Below, piece after piece: positions 24,221-32,765 of a stretch of DNA of 48,295 nt. The stretch is from Alphaproteobacteria bacterium. GTDB taxonomy: Bacteria; Pseudomonadota; Alphaproteobacteria; Caulobacterales; Aquidulcibacteraceae. The notes below the pieces were generated by a model. It was not told the DNA's origin, ran no database searches, and saw only the letters and a list, made by a program, of their open reading frames with translations. Each line of letters opens with the position of its first letter. The first letter of the stretch is position 1. The stretch covers positions 1 to 48,295 of the forward strand of contig JAUIJZ010000012.1 of assembly GCA_030430715.1 (NCBI GenBank). The letters are read 5' to 3'. Made by a program: the position numbers and the translations under genes.

Positions 24221-26056
24221 ATGGCCGAGCGCCTGCGCAATCTTGCCATCATCGCCCACGTCGACCACGGCAAAACTACCCTCGTTGATCAGATGCTGAC
24301 GCAAGGCGGCGCCTTTCGCGCCAACGAAGCGCGGCAAGAACGCGCCATGGATTCCTTCGATCAGGAGCGCGAGCGCGGCATCACCATCCTGGCCAAGTGC
24401 ACCTCGATCGTCTGGGGCGACAATACCCGCCTGAATATTGTCGACACCCCCGGCCACGCCGACTTCGGCGGCGAGGTCGAGCGCATCCTTGGCATGGTCG
24501 ATGGCTGCGTACTCCTGGTGGACGCCAGTGAAGGCGTGATGCCGCAAACCAAGTTCGTGCTGTCAAAGGCTCTGGCGCGCGGCCTCAAACCTATGGTGGT
24601 GCTCAATAAGGTGGATCGCCCCAGCGCCGATCCCGACCGCGCTCTCAACGATATTTTCGAGCTTTTCCTCGCCCTCGGCGCCAGCGACGAGCAGGCTGAT
24701 TTCCCAATCCTCTATGCCTCAGGCAAGGAAGGTTGGGCGAAGACGGAACTCGAAGGCGAAAACAAGGATCTTTCGCCTCTGTTTGAGTTGATCGTGCGCC
24801 ATGTGCCTGATCCTGAACCCATTGGCCGCAAGGACCAATCGTTCGCTTTCCTCGTCACGATGCTCGATTCGGACCCCTTCCTCGGCCGCGTACTCACCGG
24901 GCGCGTCGAAAGCGGCCGCGTCAAGGTTGGCGATCAGGTCAAAGCGCTGTCGCGCGACGGTAAGGAAATCGAGCGCGGCCGCCTGACCAAGCTGCTGTCC
25001 TTCCGTGGCTTGAAGCGTGTGCCAGTCGACAGCGCGGAAGCCGGAGACATCATCGCCATTGCCGGTCTCGTTGAAACGACGGTGGCCGATACGATTGGCG
25101 TCACCGATCTTGCGGCGCCGCTGCCGTCAACGCCGATCGATCCGCCCACGCTGGCGATCACCGTTTCGATCAACGATTCCCCTCTTGCCGGCCGCGCCGG
25201 CGACAAAGTGCAAAGCCGTGTCATTCGTGCGCGCCTGCTCGCTGAAGCGGAATCGAACGTCGCCATTCGCGTTACTGAAACCAATAACAGAGATGCGTTC
25301 GAAGTCGCCGGCCGCGGTGAATTGCAACTCGGCGTGCTGGTTGAAACCATGCGCCGCGAAGGCTTCGAGCTTTCACTGTCGCGTCCGAAAGTTCTGACCC
25401 GCAACGAAAACGGCCAAACACTCGAACCGCTCGAAGAAGTCGTCATCGACGTCGACGACGAATTCGCCGGCGTCGTCATTGAGAAGATGAGCACGCGCAA
25501 AGCCGAATTGCAGGACATGCGCCCTTCGGGTGGCGGCAAGACGCGCCTTGTCATGCATGCGCCGTCGCGCGGCATGGTCGGCTATCATGGCGAGTTTCTC
25601 ACCGATACGCGCGGCTCGGGCGTGATGAACCGCCTGTTTCACGCGTGGGCGCCCTGGAAAGGCGAGATGCCCGGACGCCGCAATGGCGCGTTGATCTCCA
25701 ACGATAAGGGCATGTCCACGGCCTATGCGCTCTGGAACCTGGAAGAGCGCGGCCAAATGTTCATCGCCGATGGCGAGGATGTCTATGAGGGCATGATCAT
25801 CGGCGAAAATTCGCGGGGCGAAGATCTCGACGTCAATCCGCTTAAGGGCAAAAAGCTTTCAAACGTGCGCGCCAGCGGCAAGGATGAATCCATCCGCCTC
25901 ACCCCGCCGCGCCGCCTCACGCTCGAACAAGCGATGGCGTGGATTGAAGACGACGAACTTGTCGAGGTGACGCCCAACGCGATCCGCCTGCGCAAGGCGC
26001 ATCTCGATCCCAACGAACGCAAGCGCGCGGCCAAAGCGAAAGAAGCCGCAGGCTAA
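24221..26056 (+). CDS. typA: Ribosome-associated GTPase TypA/BipA
   Basis: 611 residues. Translational GTPase motifs are G1 AHVDHGKTT (12-20), G2 RERGITIL, G3 DTPGHAD and G4 NKVD, followed by EF-G-like domains and the BipA-specific C-terminal region ([18 protein letters not shown]). TypA binds 70S ribosomes and assists growth and 50S assembly at low temperature or under stress. I use the ATG at 24221, where the conserved core begins; a TTG five codons earlier is less likely. An imperfect hairpin overlaps the stop codon and could terminate transcription. A candidate sRNA is transcribed away from its upstream region. Confidence 0.96.
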   Translation: MAERLRNLAIIAHVDHGKTTLVDQMLTQGGAFRANEARQERAMDSFDQERERGITILAKCTSIVWGDNTRLNIVDTPGHADFGGEVERILGMVDGCVLLVDASEGVMPQTKFVLSKALARGLKPMVVLNKVDRPSADPDRALNDIFELFLALGASDEQADFPILYASGKEGWAKTELEGENKDLSPLFELIVRHVPDPEPIGRKDQSFAFLVTMLDSDPFLGRVLTGRVESGRVKVGDQVKALSRDGKEIERGRLTKLLSFRGLKRVPVDSAEAGDIIAIAGLVETTVADTIGVTDLAAPLPSTPIDPPTLAITVSINDSPLAGRAGDKVQSRVIRARLLAEAESNVAIRVTETNNRDAFEVAGRGELQLGVLVETMRREGFELSLSRPKVLTRNENGQTLEPLEEVVIDVDDEFAGVVIEKMSTRKAELQDMRPSGGGKTRLVMHAPSRGMVGYHGEFLTDTRGSGVMNRLFHAWAPWKGEMPGRRNGALISNDKGMSTAYALWNLEERGQMFIADGEDVYEGMIIGENSRGEDLDVNPLKGKKLSNVRASGKDESIRLTPPRRLTLEQAMAWIEDDELVEVTPNAIRLRKAHLDPNERKRAAKAKEAAG

Positions 26057-26070
26057 CGCCTACGGCTTCC
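26041..26070. terminator. Bidirectional hairpin at the typA stop
   Basis: AGAAGCCGCAGGC and GCCTACGGCTTCC pair over 13 positions with two mismatches and loop TAAC. It spans the typA stop and lies between convergent typA and the GMC gene. Leftward it is followed by a T-rich TTCTTTCGCTTT stretch, so it may end either transcript. Confidence 0.5.
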
Positions 26071-26094
26071 CATCGCTTAGCGACAATTCGCTGC

Positions 26095-27804
26095 TTACAG
26101 CGCGCCGTCCCGCATCAGGTCGGCGGCATGGTTCGCCGCGCGCGCCGAGATCGCCATGTAGGTCAAGGACGGATTTTGACATCCGTTTGACGGCAAGGAC
26201 GCGCCATCGGTGACGAACAGGTTCGGCACGTCGTGCGCCTGGTTCCAGCCATTGAGCACGGACTGCATCGGGTCCGCGCCCATGCGCGCCGTGCCCGCTT
26301 CATGAATCTTATTGCCGGGCTTCGACATCACCATCTCGATGGGCATGCTCTCGCTCGACATCACAACATAAATGCCGGCAGCTTCCAGCATCGCTTTCGC
26401 ATCGCGCGAAGCGCGTTGCATCATCTTGCGTTCGTTCTCGCCGAAAGCGCAGTCGATCACCGGAACCGGCATGCCCCACTCATCGCGGCGCGTCGGGTGC
26501 AGCGTGATGCGATTGTCCGGGTTCGGCAGCATTTCGCCGAAAGCGCTGATGTAAGCAAACCACGGACCTGGCGTGCGATTGGCGGTCTTGAAGTCGGCGC
26601 CGATGCCAGCGCGGTCGCCGTTCCAGCCTTGCCGCTTGACGCCACCCTGGAAGCCGAAGCCGCGAACGAAATCCGTGTCATGCTCGGTGATGTTGGCGTA
26701 GCGCGGGATATAGATGCCGCCCGGCGCGCGTCCAGCGTGGTAGCGATCATCAAGGCCCGGCACCATACCGGCGGCCACGGCCTGCCCCACATGGTCGACG
26801 AGATTGCGTCCCAATTGTCCCGAGCGATTGGCGAGACCGTTGGGAAACGTCTCCGAGGTTGAATTCAGCATCAGCACTGTCGTGGCGACAGTCGACGCAT
26901 TCAAGAAAACAACGTTCGACGTATAGACCCGCTCTTCCTTGGTCTGGGCGTCAATCACGCGAACACCGCTAATGCGCTGCGTCGCCGGATCGTAATCGAG
27001 CTTTTGAACGATGGCGTTGTGCACCATCGTCAGATTGCCGGTGCGGCGCGCAGCAGGCAGCGTCGCGGACATCGACGAGAAATACGCCCCAAACGAACAG
27101 CCGCGGTGGCAGTAATTACGCGATTGGCATGCGCCGCGCCCCAGCGCGGTTTGCTCTTCGGTCGGCGCGGTCAAATGCGCGATACGCGCACTAATAACTT
27201 TGCGGGTTGGAAACGCGCTTTCGACACCACGCTTCAGGACCTGCTCGCCAGCTGTTAATTCGAAGGCCGGCTGGAAGATGCTGTCCGGCAATTGCGGGAG
27301 ATTTTCACGCGAGCCCGAGATACCGGCGAAGCGTTCGACGTGTTCGTACCAAGGGCGCAGATCGTTGTAGCGGATCGGCCAATCGATGCCGTGGCCGTCT
27401 TGCTTGTTTGATTCGAAATCCTGCGGCCCAAGACGATAGGTCTGGCGCGACCACATGATGGATTTACCCGCGGTGTGATAGCCGCGCAGCCAATCGAACG
27501 GCTTGCCTTCCGCCGTTTCGTAAGGATGCTCGTCGTCCTTGACCCAATACTGCTTCGTCGTCTCTTGCACCGCGTAGCTGACGCCAGTCTTTTGTACGTA
27601 ATAGTGCTGCGCGACTTCATCCTCGGGGATGCGGTCCAGGTTGGGCCGCTGCCATGGCGCCAAATGATCCGTGTAGTCCACAGCAGGATCAATTTCCCGC
27701 CCGCGCTCCAGCACCAGCACCTTCAGGCCGCGCTCGCACAATTCCTTGGCGACCCAGCCGCCGCTCATGCCTGAGCCAATTACGATTGCGTCAAAGTCCG
27801 CCAT
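26095..27804 (-). CDS. GMC-family FAD oxidoreductase (gluconate 2-dehydrogenase large subunit-like)
   Basis: 569 residues. The FAD-binding Rossmann motif [19 protein letters not shown] is at 8-26, and the C-terminal GMC region reads [21 protein letters not shown] conserved N..H motif is suggested by [13 protein letters not shown]. The pattern fits the flavoprotein subunit of membrane-linked sugar or alcohol dehydrogenases such as gluconate 2-dehydrogenase. It lies 38 bp downstream of a twin-arginine small subunit, which commonly carries it across the membrane. The third subunit, a multihaem cytochrome c, is not adjacent, so the electron acceptor is uncertain. Substrate unknown. Confidence 0.88.
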   Translation of the reverse strand: MADFDAIVIGSGMSGGWVAKELCERGLKVLVLERGREIDPAVDYTDHLAPWQRPNLDRIPEDEVAQHYYVQKTGVSYAVQETTKQYWVKDDEHPYETAEGKPFDWLRGYHTAGKSIMWSRQTYRLGPQDFESNKQDGHGIDWPIRYNDLRPWYEHVERFAGISGSRENLPQLPDSIFQPAFELTAGEQVLKRGVESAFPTRKVISARIAHLTAPTEEQTALGRGACQSRNYCHRGCSFGAYFSSMSATLPAARRTGNLTMVHNAIVQKLDYDPATQRISGVRVIDAQTKEERVYTSNVVFLNASTVATTVLMLNSTSETFPNGLANRSGQLGRNLVDHVGQAVAAGMVPGLDDRYHAGRAPGGIYIPRYANITEHDTDFVRGFGFQGGVKRQGWNGDRAGIGADFKTANRTPGPWFAYISAFGEMLPNPDNRITLHPTRRDEWGMPVPVIDCAFGENERKMMQRASRDAKAMLEAAGIYVVMSSESMPIEMVMSKPGNKIHEAGTARMGADPMQSVLNGWNQAHDVPNLFVTDGASLPSNGCQNPSLTYMAISARAANHAADLMRDGAL

Positions 27805-27842
27805 CGCCCTCTCCCATCCACTCTAATTGTTCCAAGCGCTGC

Positions 27843-28472
27843 TTATTCCGCCCAGGTGCGGCCGATTTCCGAGAGCGGCGCATCGGCCAGCCAACGGCCC
27901 GGCACCAACTCGTATTGCAATTCCACGGTCGCGCCGGGCTCACTGGCATAATAGATCTGAGCGATTAGGCCTTTGAGTGCGCGATAGCTTTGTTCAGGCG
28001 TTTCCGGCGCCGGACTGCTGCCTGCAGCGGCGCCAAAGAACGAAGCCGCCGTCGGAGGACCCTGAGTTTCATACGCGGCTGTATCGAGCGCCGCGACAGC
28101 AGCGCGCCGCTCTTCGTCCGACAATTGGAAGAAATCGCGGCCGCCCAATTCGGTTAAGCGGGCGCGCACATCGCGCACAGATGTCTTATGCTGCCGCTGG
28201 GTCTCGCGCGACGCCCAGGCAGCCATCATCCCATCCAGATAGGCAGGCACACCGGCATCAACGGCCCCAGGCGTGTCGGTGGTTGGAATAATCGCATCGG
28301 CAAGCACGCCAATGAACTGGTATTCGCGCGTATTGTAGAACGCCAAACGCCCGTCAGGCCGAAGCGAGCGAAGCAATTCGTCATTGGTCGCCGCTTGATC
28401 GCAACTCGCGAGCGCCGCGGGTCCGCCAAGCGCAAGGGCCAGGCCCAGTAGAACTTGTCTGCGGTCGGTCAT
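27843..28472 (-). CDS. Gluconate 2-dehydrogenase subunit 3-like protein, Tat-exported
   Basis: 209 residues. The N-terminus TDRRQVLLGLALALGGPAAL is a twin-arginine-type signal with RR followed by a hydrophobic stretch, ending near a Cys (LASCDQ) that could also be lipidated. The body carries REYQFIGVLADAIIPTTDTPGA, typical of the gluconate 2-dehydrogenase gamma subunit family. It probably escorts the GMC flavoprotein to the periplasm as a folded complex. I chose the ATG at 28472 because GGGAGG stands 5 nt upstream. It precedes the GMC gene by 38 bp on the same strand. Confidence 0.85.
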   Translation of the reverse strand: MTDRRQVLLGLALALGGPAALASCDQAATNDELLRSLRPDGRLAFYNTREYQFIGVLADAIIPTTDTPGAVDAGVPAYLDGMMAAWASRETQRQHKTSVRDVRARLTELGGRDFFQLSDEERRAAVAALDTAAYETQGPPTAASFFGAAAGSSPAPETPEQSYRALKGLIAQIYYASEPGATVELQYELVPGRWLADAPLSEIGRTWAE

Positions 28473-28635
28473 CGTTTCCTCCCTGAGCCGCCCTATCAAC
28501 CTAACCTAAGCCCCGATTATATGGCATTGTGTGTCAAGGCTTGCCGTGCACGCCGCAAGCGCGCTCAAGCCCGGCCTTAACACAAAAGGCCGCCGCACCG
28601 CCAAGACCAATTCTCGCGTTCAGATCGCAGTAGAG
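28473..28635. promoter_or_regulatory. Region upstream of the dehydrogenase pair
   Basis: Minus-strand TTGACA (28532-28537) and TATAAT (28516-28521) both match consensus but are only 10 bp apart, too close for a standard promoter. A hairpin CGGCCTT / AAGGCCG with a 7-nt loop at 28572-28592 may end the lipoprotein transcript coming from the right, although no T-run follows. Confidence 0.35.
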
Positions 28636-29058
28636 CTATTGCGGCGCCGGCGCGCGCACGCCCTGCCGCCACATCTCGCGCCGCTGGGTGATCTCGGCGT
28701 GAGGATTGACGCCCGGCGCGCAAGTATACTCGATCTCACGCATCTGATCGGCGCCTGTCACCTCGGTGGCGGCGCATTGCATCGGATTGAGGACAGCGTT
28801 CGCTGCGGCCCCCCAAGTGAGTATCCCCGCCGAGCGATCCTGCGAATAGATGGTGAGGTTTTGCGCCAGCAACTGACCGAGCGGACGCGGATCGCCGCGC
28901 TGCACAAGGACAGTCTGATCGCGCTCGTGAAACCATATCTGATAGCGTTGCTCGCCGACATAAACGTCGGCGTCCGGCCATCCTGCGTCGTAGCTCAACG
29001 TGCGCTGCGTCGAGGCGCATCCACTAACCATAAGCAACGCGATCAACCAGGCCCGCAT
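28636..29058 (-). CDS. Small lipoprotein of unknown function
   Basis: 140 residues. The signal peptide MRAWLIALLMVSGCAST ends in a lipobox with Cys14 as the likely lipidated residue. The remainder (YVGEQRYQIWFHERDQTVLV, then a Cys pair in PMQCAATEV and EYTCAPG) has no family that I recognise. I chose the ATG at 29058 because AAGGAG stands 8 nt upstream, and the signal peptide begins there. It reads away from the XRE gene. The two internal Cys residues could form a periplasmic disulfide. Confidence 0.75.
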   Translation of the reverse strand: MRAWLIALLMVSGCASTQRTLSYDAGWPDADVYVGEQRYQIWFHERDQTVLVQRGDPRPLGQLLAQNLTIYSQDRSAGILTWGAAANAVLNPMQCAATEVTGADQMREIEYTCAPGVNPHAEITQRREMWRQGVRAPAPQ

Positions 29059-29323
29059 GCGCAATCTCCTTTTGGCGAAGCCTTCTCCCGGCAAATGGCG
29101 CCATTCACGGCGATTACGCGGCAAAAGCGCGACAGAGCGCTTTTTAGCCCAGAGCGCTCGGCGCCATTTCGGGGCACAATACGCGCCCAGGGCACGCTTA
29201 GCGTTCGATTAACCCCTGCAAATAGGCGAAACGCGCCCATTTCGGGCGGCGCCGCCCTTGCTCTCTCCCTTTTCGCATATGAGGCGGGCCCATGGGGGAA
29301 CCGCCGTGAATAAGGGCGCACAC
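29059..29323. promoter_or_regulatory. Divergent region between lipoprotein and XRE gene
   Basis: It holds a perfect 8-bp hairpin AAAAGCGC / GCGCTTTT (29123-29144) with T-runs on both strands, and a 14-bp palindrome GGGCGGCGCCGCCC (29244-29257). Three related copies of GCGCC(C)ATT(T)C occur, near 29099, 29161 and 29234. TTAACC at 29209-29214 is a CtrA-half-site-like hexamer. Any of these could control the XRE gene; none is proven. Confidence 0.5.
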
Positions 29324-29734
29324 ATGGCCAACGCCATTGACCTCCACGTCGGCAAGCGGCTCCGCCGCCGCCGGCGTCTCCTGGGCCTCACCCAGCAGCA
29401 GCTGGCTGAGTCCATTGGCATCCGCTTTCAGCAGATCCAAAAATACGAATGCGGTGCGAACCGCGTGACCGCGTCTCGTTTGTACGAAGTCGCCGTCGCG
29501 TTGAACGTGCCGGTCAACTACTTCTTTGAAGGTTTGCAGCAAGTCGCGGCTCCCGCGACTGCCGGCGCGCCGGGCGCGCCAGCCAACGATCGCGAACTGA
29601 TCGCGGCCGATGTGCTGTCGCAGAAGGAAACGCTGGAACTGATCCGCGCTTATTACAAGCTCGGTGAACGTCCGCGCCGCCGCCTGCTCGACCTCGCAAA
29701 GGCGCTTCAAGACGAGTCCACCGACGCGGCGTAA
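29324..29734 (+). CDS. XRE-family helix-turn-helix regulator
   Basis: 136 residues. The DNA-binding domain VGKRLRRRRRLLGLTQQQLA, then ESIGIRFQQIQKYECGANRV, is a Cro/CI-type helix-turn-helix. It is followed by ASRLYEVAVALNVPVNYFFE and a C-terminal helix ending in KLGERPRRRLLDLAKAL. This architecture is widespread in alphaproteobacteria; PraR of rhizobia belongs to the same general type. I place the start at ATG 29324 with AAGGG upstream, since the conserved core begins nine residues later. An in-frame GTG at 29306 is the alternative. Targets unknown. A strong bidirectional terminator follows. Confidence 0.88.
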   Translation: MANAIDLHVGKRLRRRRRLLGLTQQQLAESIGIRFQQIQKYECGANRVTASRLYEVAVALNVPVNYFFEGLQQVAAPATAGAPGAPANDRELIAADVLSQKETLELIRAYYKLGERPRRRLLDLAKALQDESTDAA

Positions 29735-29760
29735 CCCCTCACGCCAAGTCTCGGATCTTG

Positions 29761-29795
29761 AACGGGCTCGACTTCACGGTCGGGCCCGTTTGCTT
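29761..29795. terminator. Bidirectional terminator between convergent genes
   Basis: AACGGGCTCGAC (29761-29772) and GTCGGGCCCGTT (29779-29790) pair over 12 bp with one T-G wobble and a 6-nt loop. TGCTT follows rightward. It lies between the XRE gene and the convergent lipoprotein gene. Confidence 0.75.
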
Positions 29796-30426
29796 AATAG
29801 GGGCAGGCAGACGCCCAATTGTTTCCGTCGCCGCCCAGCTGCGCCAGCGTCGGCACGGCGCCGCTCAATTCCGCGCGGACATTGTAGAATGACGACGCGT
29901 TCGCCGTCGGCGCGGTGCGCTCATAGATGCTGAGCAGGAATGGCGGCACGCCTTCGGGCGCTAAGCGATACGCCTTGGAAAACTCGCCCGTCCCGACCTG
30001 CGCGCAACCGATCATCTCCGGCGCCGCGCCGCGCAACCTCAACGCACTGACCACATCATAGGGAATAAGCGCACCAACATCGCTCCAGGCAAAGGTCACG
30101 CTCGGCACGGCGCTATCGACCTCGACTTCGAGATCGGCGCCCATGCGTCCCGGTGCGGGCATGGTCCCGCGCGCGGCGGCCAGGATCGCTTCCGCCATAT
30201 CGCCGGAGGCGACTACCTTGCCCCAATCCTCTTCGCATTGGCCGGGCGCCCATCGGCTCGCCTCGGCATTCTGCGCCGTCAGCGCGGACACGCATTGAGC
30301 AACGAATTGGCTCTGCGTCTCGGCTGAATCCGGGGCCGCTTGCGCAGACGCCTCTCCGCCCGAACCCGCTGGCGGGCTGCACCCGACCAACGCTGCCAAA
30401 ACCAACGCAATAGCCAGTGCACGCAT
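29794..30426 (-). CDS. Lipoprotein of unknown function
   Basis: 210 residues. The signal MRALAIALVLAALVGCSPPA has a lipobox (LVGC). The mature protein has a long Ala/Ser/Gln linker and then a domain with three further Cys residues (FVAQCVSALT, APGQCEEDW, MIGCAQVG) and a final SACPY, which would allow disulfides. No family is recognised. I chose the ATG at 30426 because the signal peptide starts there, with GGAGG about 9 nt upstream. It probably sits in a membrane facing the periplasm. Confidence 0.78.
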   Translation of the reverse strand: MRALAIALVLAALVGCSPPAGSGGEASAQAAPDSAETQSQFVAQCVSALTAQNAEASRWAPGQCEEDWGKVVASGDMAEAILAAARGTMPAPGRMGADLEVEVDSAVPSVTFAWSDVGALIPYDVVSALRLRGAAPEMIGCAQVGTGEFSKAYRLAPEGVPPFLLSIYERTAPTANASSFYNVRAELSGAVPTLAQLGGDGNNWASACPY

Positions 30427-30526
30427 GGGAGAGCCCTCCTCCGCTTTGGCCATTATCTGCGCCTAAAGCGGTAAGCGCGCAACACAAGCGTTGTTCGCCC
30501 AAGCGAACGCATGCTAGCTCCCGCCT

Positions 30527-31312
30527 ATGCCCGGGCACGACATCGACCGCTTGCTGAGCTTCGCCGACACGCTGGCCGATGCTGCACGCGGCGCCATTCT
30601 TCCGTTTTTCCGCACCGCTCATGCCGTCACCGACAAAGGCGATGCGAGCTTCGATCCCGTCACCGAGGCCGACCAAACGGCCGAGCGCGCCATGCGCGAG
30701 ATGATCGCGCGTGCGCACCCGGAGCATGCCGTACTCGGCGAAGAATATGGCGGCGCGCTCACACGCGAAGGCTACCAATGGATCATCGATCCGATTGACG
30801 GCACGCGCGCCTTTATCGCCGGCCTGCCGCTCTGGGGCGTGCTGATCGGGCTCTATCACGATGGCAAGCCGCTCATCGGCGTGATGGATCAGCCTTATCT
30901 CGACGAGCGCTATCGCGGCTGGATGGACGGCGCCAATGTCACCGCGCACGGACAAACCCGTCCGCTCAAGACGCGCGCCTGCGACGGGCTGGGCGAAGCC
31001 ATTCTCTCCAGCACCGACCCCTACTTATTCGAGGGCGCGGAGGCAGAAGCCTTCGCGCGCGTTCGTGGCGCGGCCAAGCTCACGCGCTTCGGCTATGATT
31101 GCTACGCCTACGCGATGGCCGCTTCGGGCACGATGGATGCCGTGATCGAGTCCGGCCTCAAGCCGTTCGACATTGCGGCGCTTATTCCCATCCTTACCGG
31201 CGCGGGCGGCGGCGTGTGCGCCTGGGATGGCGGCGATGCGAGCGCGGGTGGGCGCGTGCTGGCCTGGGGCGATGCGCGCGTGCGCGATGCGGCGATCGCG
31301 GCGCTGCGTTAA
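30527..31312 (+). CDS. hisN: Histidinol-phosphatase / inositol-monophosphatase family enzyme
   Basis: 261 residues of the Mg-dependent IMPase family. Metal-binding motifs are FDPVTEADQTAERAMRE, GEEYGG, WIIDPIDGTRAF and the C-terminal GLKPFDIAALIPILTGAGG. The pattern, with FDPVTEADQ and IDGTRAFIAGLPLWGVLI, is that of alphaproteobacterial HisN-type histidinol-phosphatase, the penultimate step of histidine synthesis. An inositol or 3'-phosphoadenosine phosphatase role cannot be excluded without comparison. No his genes are nearby. No clear Shine-Dalgarno precedes the ATG. Confidence 0.85.
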   Translation: MPGHDIDRLLSFADTLADAARGAILPFFRTAHAVTDKGDASFDPVTEADQTAERAMREMIARAHPEHAVLGEEYGGALTREGYQWIIDPIDGTRAFIAGLPLWGVLIGLYHDGKPLIGVMDQPYLDERYRGWMDGANVTAHGQTRPLKTRACDGLGEAILSSTDPYLFEGAEAEAFARVRGAAKLTRFGYDCYAYAMAASGTMDAVIESGLKPFDIAALIPILTGAGGGVCAWDGGDASAGGRVLAWGDARVRDAAIAALR

Positions 31313-31315
31313 ATT

Positions 31316-31810
31316 TTAGCCCTGCATCGCCTCGGCGCGGATAAGCTCTTCATGCAGCACCGTTCGCGGATCGCCGTCCTGTTCAGCTTGCTCTTCCAGC
31401 ATATTCGCGAGCGCCGACAACAGATCGCCAATTTCCGTGCGCCCCTGTGCGTCAGCCAGGATCGCCGTCGCGATCAAGCGTTCGCACAATAAAGAGCGCG
31501 CCTGCTCATCGTCGGCCTCCAGCACGCGTACACGCAATTGCCGCAACGCAGCGTGCAAAGGCGGCGGCGGACCATCAGCTTTTTCCTTGCGGCGTTCGAG
31601 GAAGAAGACGCTGAACACCGTGCGGCGGTCCGGGCCGAAATACTTGTCATGGTTCACCCAGCGCAGGCCGCGCGCGCGCAATTGCGGCAGCGCCGATTGC
31701 AACGTCTCGCGTGAACCGGCGCCGTCTTCGCGCCGGCGCTCGATCATGCGCATCTGACGCTTTGCACGGCGCTCCGGGCCGAAATAGGTGGGTTTAAATA
31801 GCCAAGCCAA
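31316..31810 (-). CDS. Unknown protein with duplicated YFGP(E/D)RR motif
   Basis: 164 residues from TTG, supported by AGGAG 7 nt upstream. Residues 9-28 and 57-76 are two copies of one pattern: YFGP[E/D]RR, seven variable residues, then [I/L]ERR[R/K]E, exactly 48 residues apart. The C-terminal third is helical (ARSLLCERLIATAILADAQG). No family, signal peptide or membrane segment is recognised. It converges on hisN with 3 bp between the stops. A stem-loop lies just upstream in its leader. A regulatory or scaffold role is only a guess. Confidence 0.7.
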   Translation of the reverse strand: MAWLFKPTYFGPERRAKRQMRMIERRREDGAGSRETLQSALPQLRARGLRWVNHDKYFGPDRRTVFSVFFLERRKEKADGPPPPLHAALRQLRVRVLEADDEQARSLLCERLIATAILADAQGRTEIGDLLSALANMLEEQAEQDGDPRTVLHEELIRAEAMQG

Positions 31811-31830
31811 ACCAACGCTCCTGGCGCTGG

Positions 31831-31864
31831 CATTAGCATAGTGAGCATTACACTGAGGCTAATG
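31831..31864. repeat. Stem-loop between aguB and the YFGPxRR gene
   Basis: CATTAGC (31831-31837) pairs with GCTAATG (31858-31864). Inside, AGTG (31840-31843) pairs with CACT (31851-31854), leaving a 7-nt loop. It lies 21 bp before the TTG start of the minus-strand gene, so it could be in that gene's leader, an operator, or the 3' end of the aguB transcript. Confidence 0.5.
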
Positions 31865-31919
31865 ATGCGGCATCAGCTTCCGCTAATTAAAGTGAGCGCG
31901 CATTTACCATACGCCCCGG

Positions 31920-32765
31920 CTAGCGGTACAGCTCTACACGCCGATCACGAAAAAAACCCCAAGCGGCGCGATATTGATCGAGAAAGTCCAGATCGAACCG
32001 GTGTACAAGAACACCCTCTTCGCGCTCACCGAATTCTTCAACCAGATCGCCTCGATGGTCAGCGATGAAGGAATGGCCGTAATAGCTTTGCGTGTTCGAG
32101 CCGACCGTTTCCGCGCCAATCCTATTAGCCGCGACCACGGGGATTGCGTTCGACACCGCATGCCCCTGCATCGCCCGGCGCCACGGCGCGCGCGTATCGA
32201 GCGCCTCGTCATGCGGCTCCGAGCCGATCGCGGTCGGGTAGAACAGCACGTCCGCCCCCTGCACCGCCATGGCGCGCGCGCTTTCGGGAAACCATTGATC
32301 CCAGCAGATGCCGACGCCGATGCGGCCGAACTTGGTTGACCAAACCTTGAAGCCGGTATCGCCGGGCCGGAAATAGTATTTCTCCTGATAGCCCGGCCCA
32401 TCGGGAATGTGGCTCTTGCGATAAACGCCAAGCTGTGCACCGTCCGCGTCGAGCATGACGATGGAATTATAATAGTGCGGCCCGTCGCGCTCGAAGATCG
32501 AAACCGGAATGGCCACGCCGAGCTCCTTCGCCACCGGCTGCAGCGCGGTGACGCACGGATGCGTCGACGCGGGATACGCCGTGGCGAACCAATGCTCTTC
32601 CTGCGAAGTGCAAAAGTACGGCCCCTGAAATAGCTCCGAAGGCAACACGACCTGCGCGCCCTTGGCCGCCGCTTCGCGCGTCAGCTTTTCGACCTTGGCG
32701 ATATTGGCGGCCATATCGGCGCCAAACGACGCTTGAATCGCCGCCACATTAATCGTTCGCGCCAT
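31920..32765 (-). CDS. aguB: N-carbamoylputrescine amidase
   Basis: 281 residues of the nitrilase superfamily with its Glu-Lys-Cys triad: Glu in LPSELFQGPYF, Lys in YRKSHIPDGPGY and Cys in VGICWDQWFPE. YFRPGDTGFKVW and ANRIGAETVGSNTQSYYGHS are typical of N-carbamoylputrescine amidase. It turns N-carbamoylputrescine into putrescine, CO2 and ammonia. The start ATG shares a base with the stop of the isomerase gene (TGATG), and agmatine deiminase lies just upstream in the same run, which settles specificity well. Cytoplasmic. Confidence 0.94.
   Translation of the reverse strand: MARTINVAAIQASFGADMAANIAKVEKLTREAAAKGAQVVLPSELFQGPYFCTSQEEHWFATAYPASTHPCVTALQPVAKELGVAIPVSIFERDGPHYYNSIVMLDADGAQLGVYRKSHIPDGPGYQEKYYFRPGDTGFKVWSTKFGRIGVGICWDQWFPESARAMAVQGADVLFYPTAIGSEPHDEALDTRAPWRRAMQGHAVSNAIPVVAANRIGAETVGSNTQSYYGHSFIADHRGDLVEEFGEREEGVLVHRFDLDFLDQYRAAWGFFRDRRVELYR

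Noticed and set aside
28516..28537. Consensus TTGACA and TATAAT upstream of the dehydrogenase small subunit
   Set aside because: The spacer is 10 bp, well short of the roughly 17 bp needed, so it is not called as a promoter.
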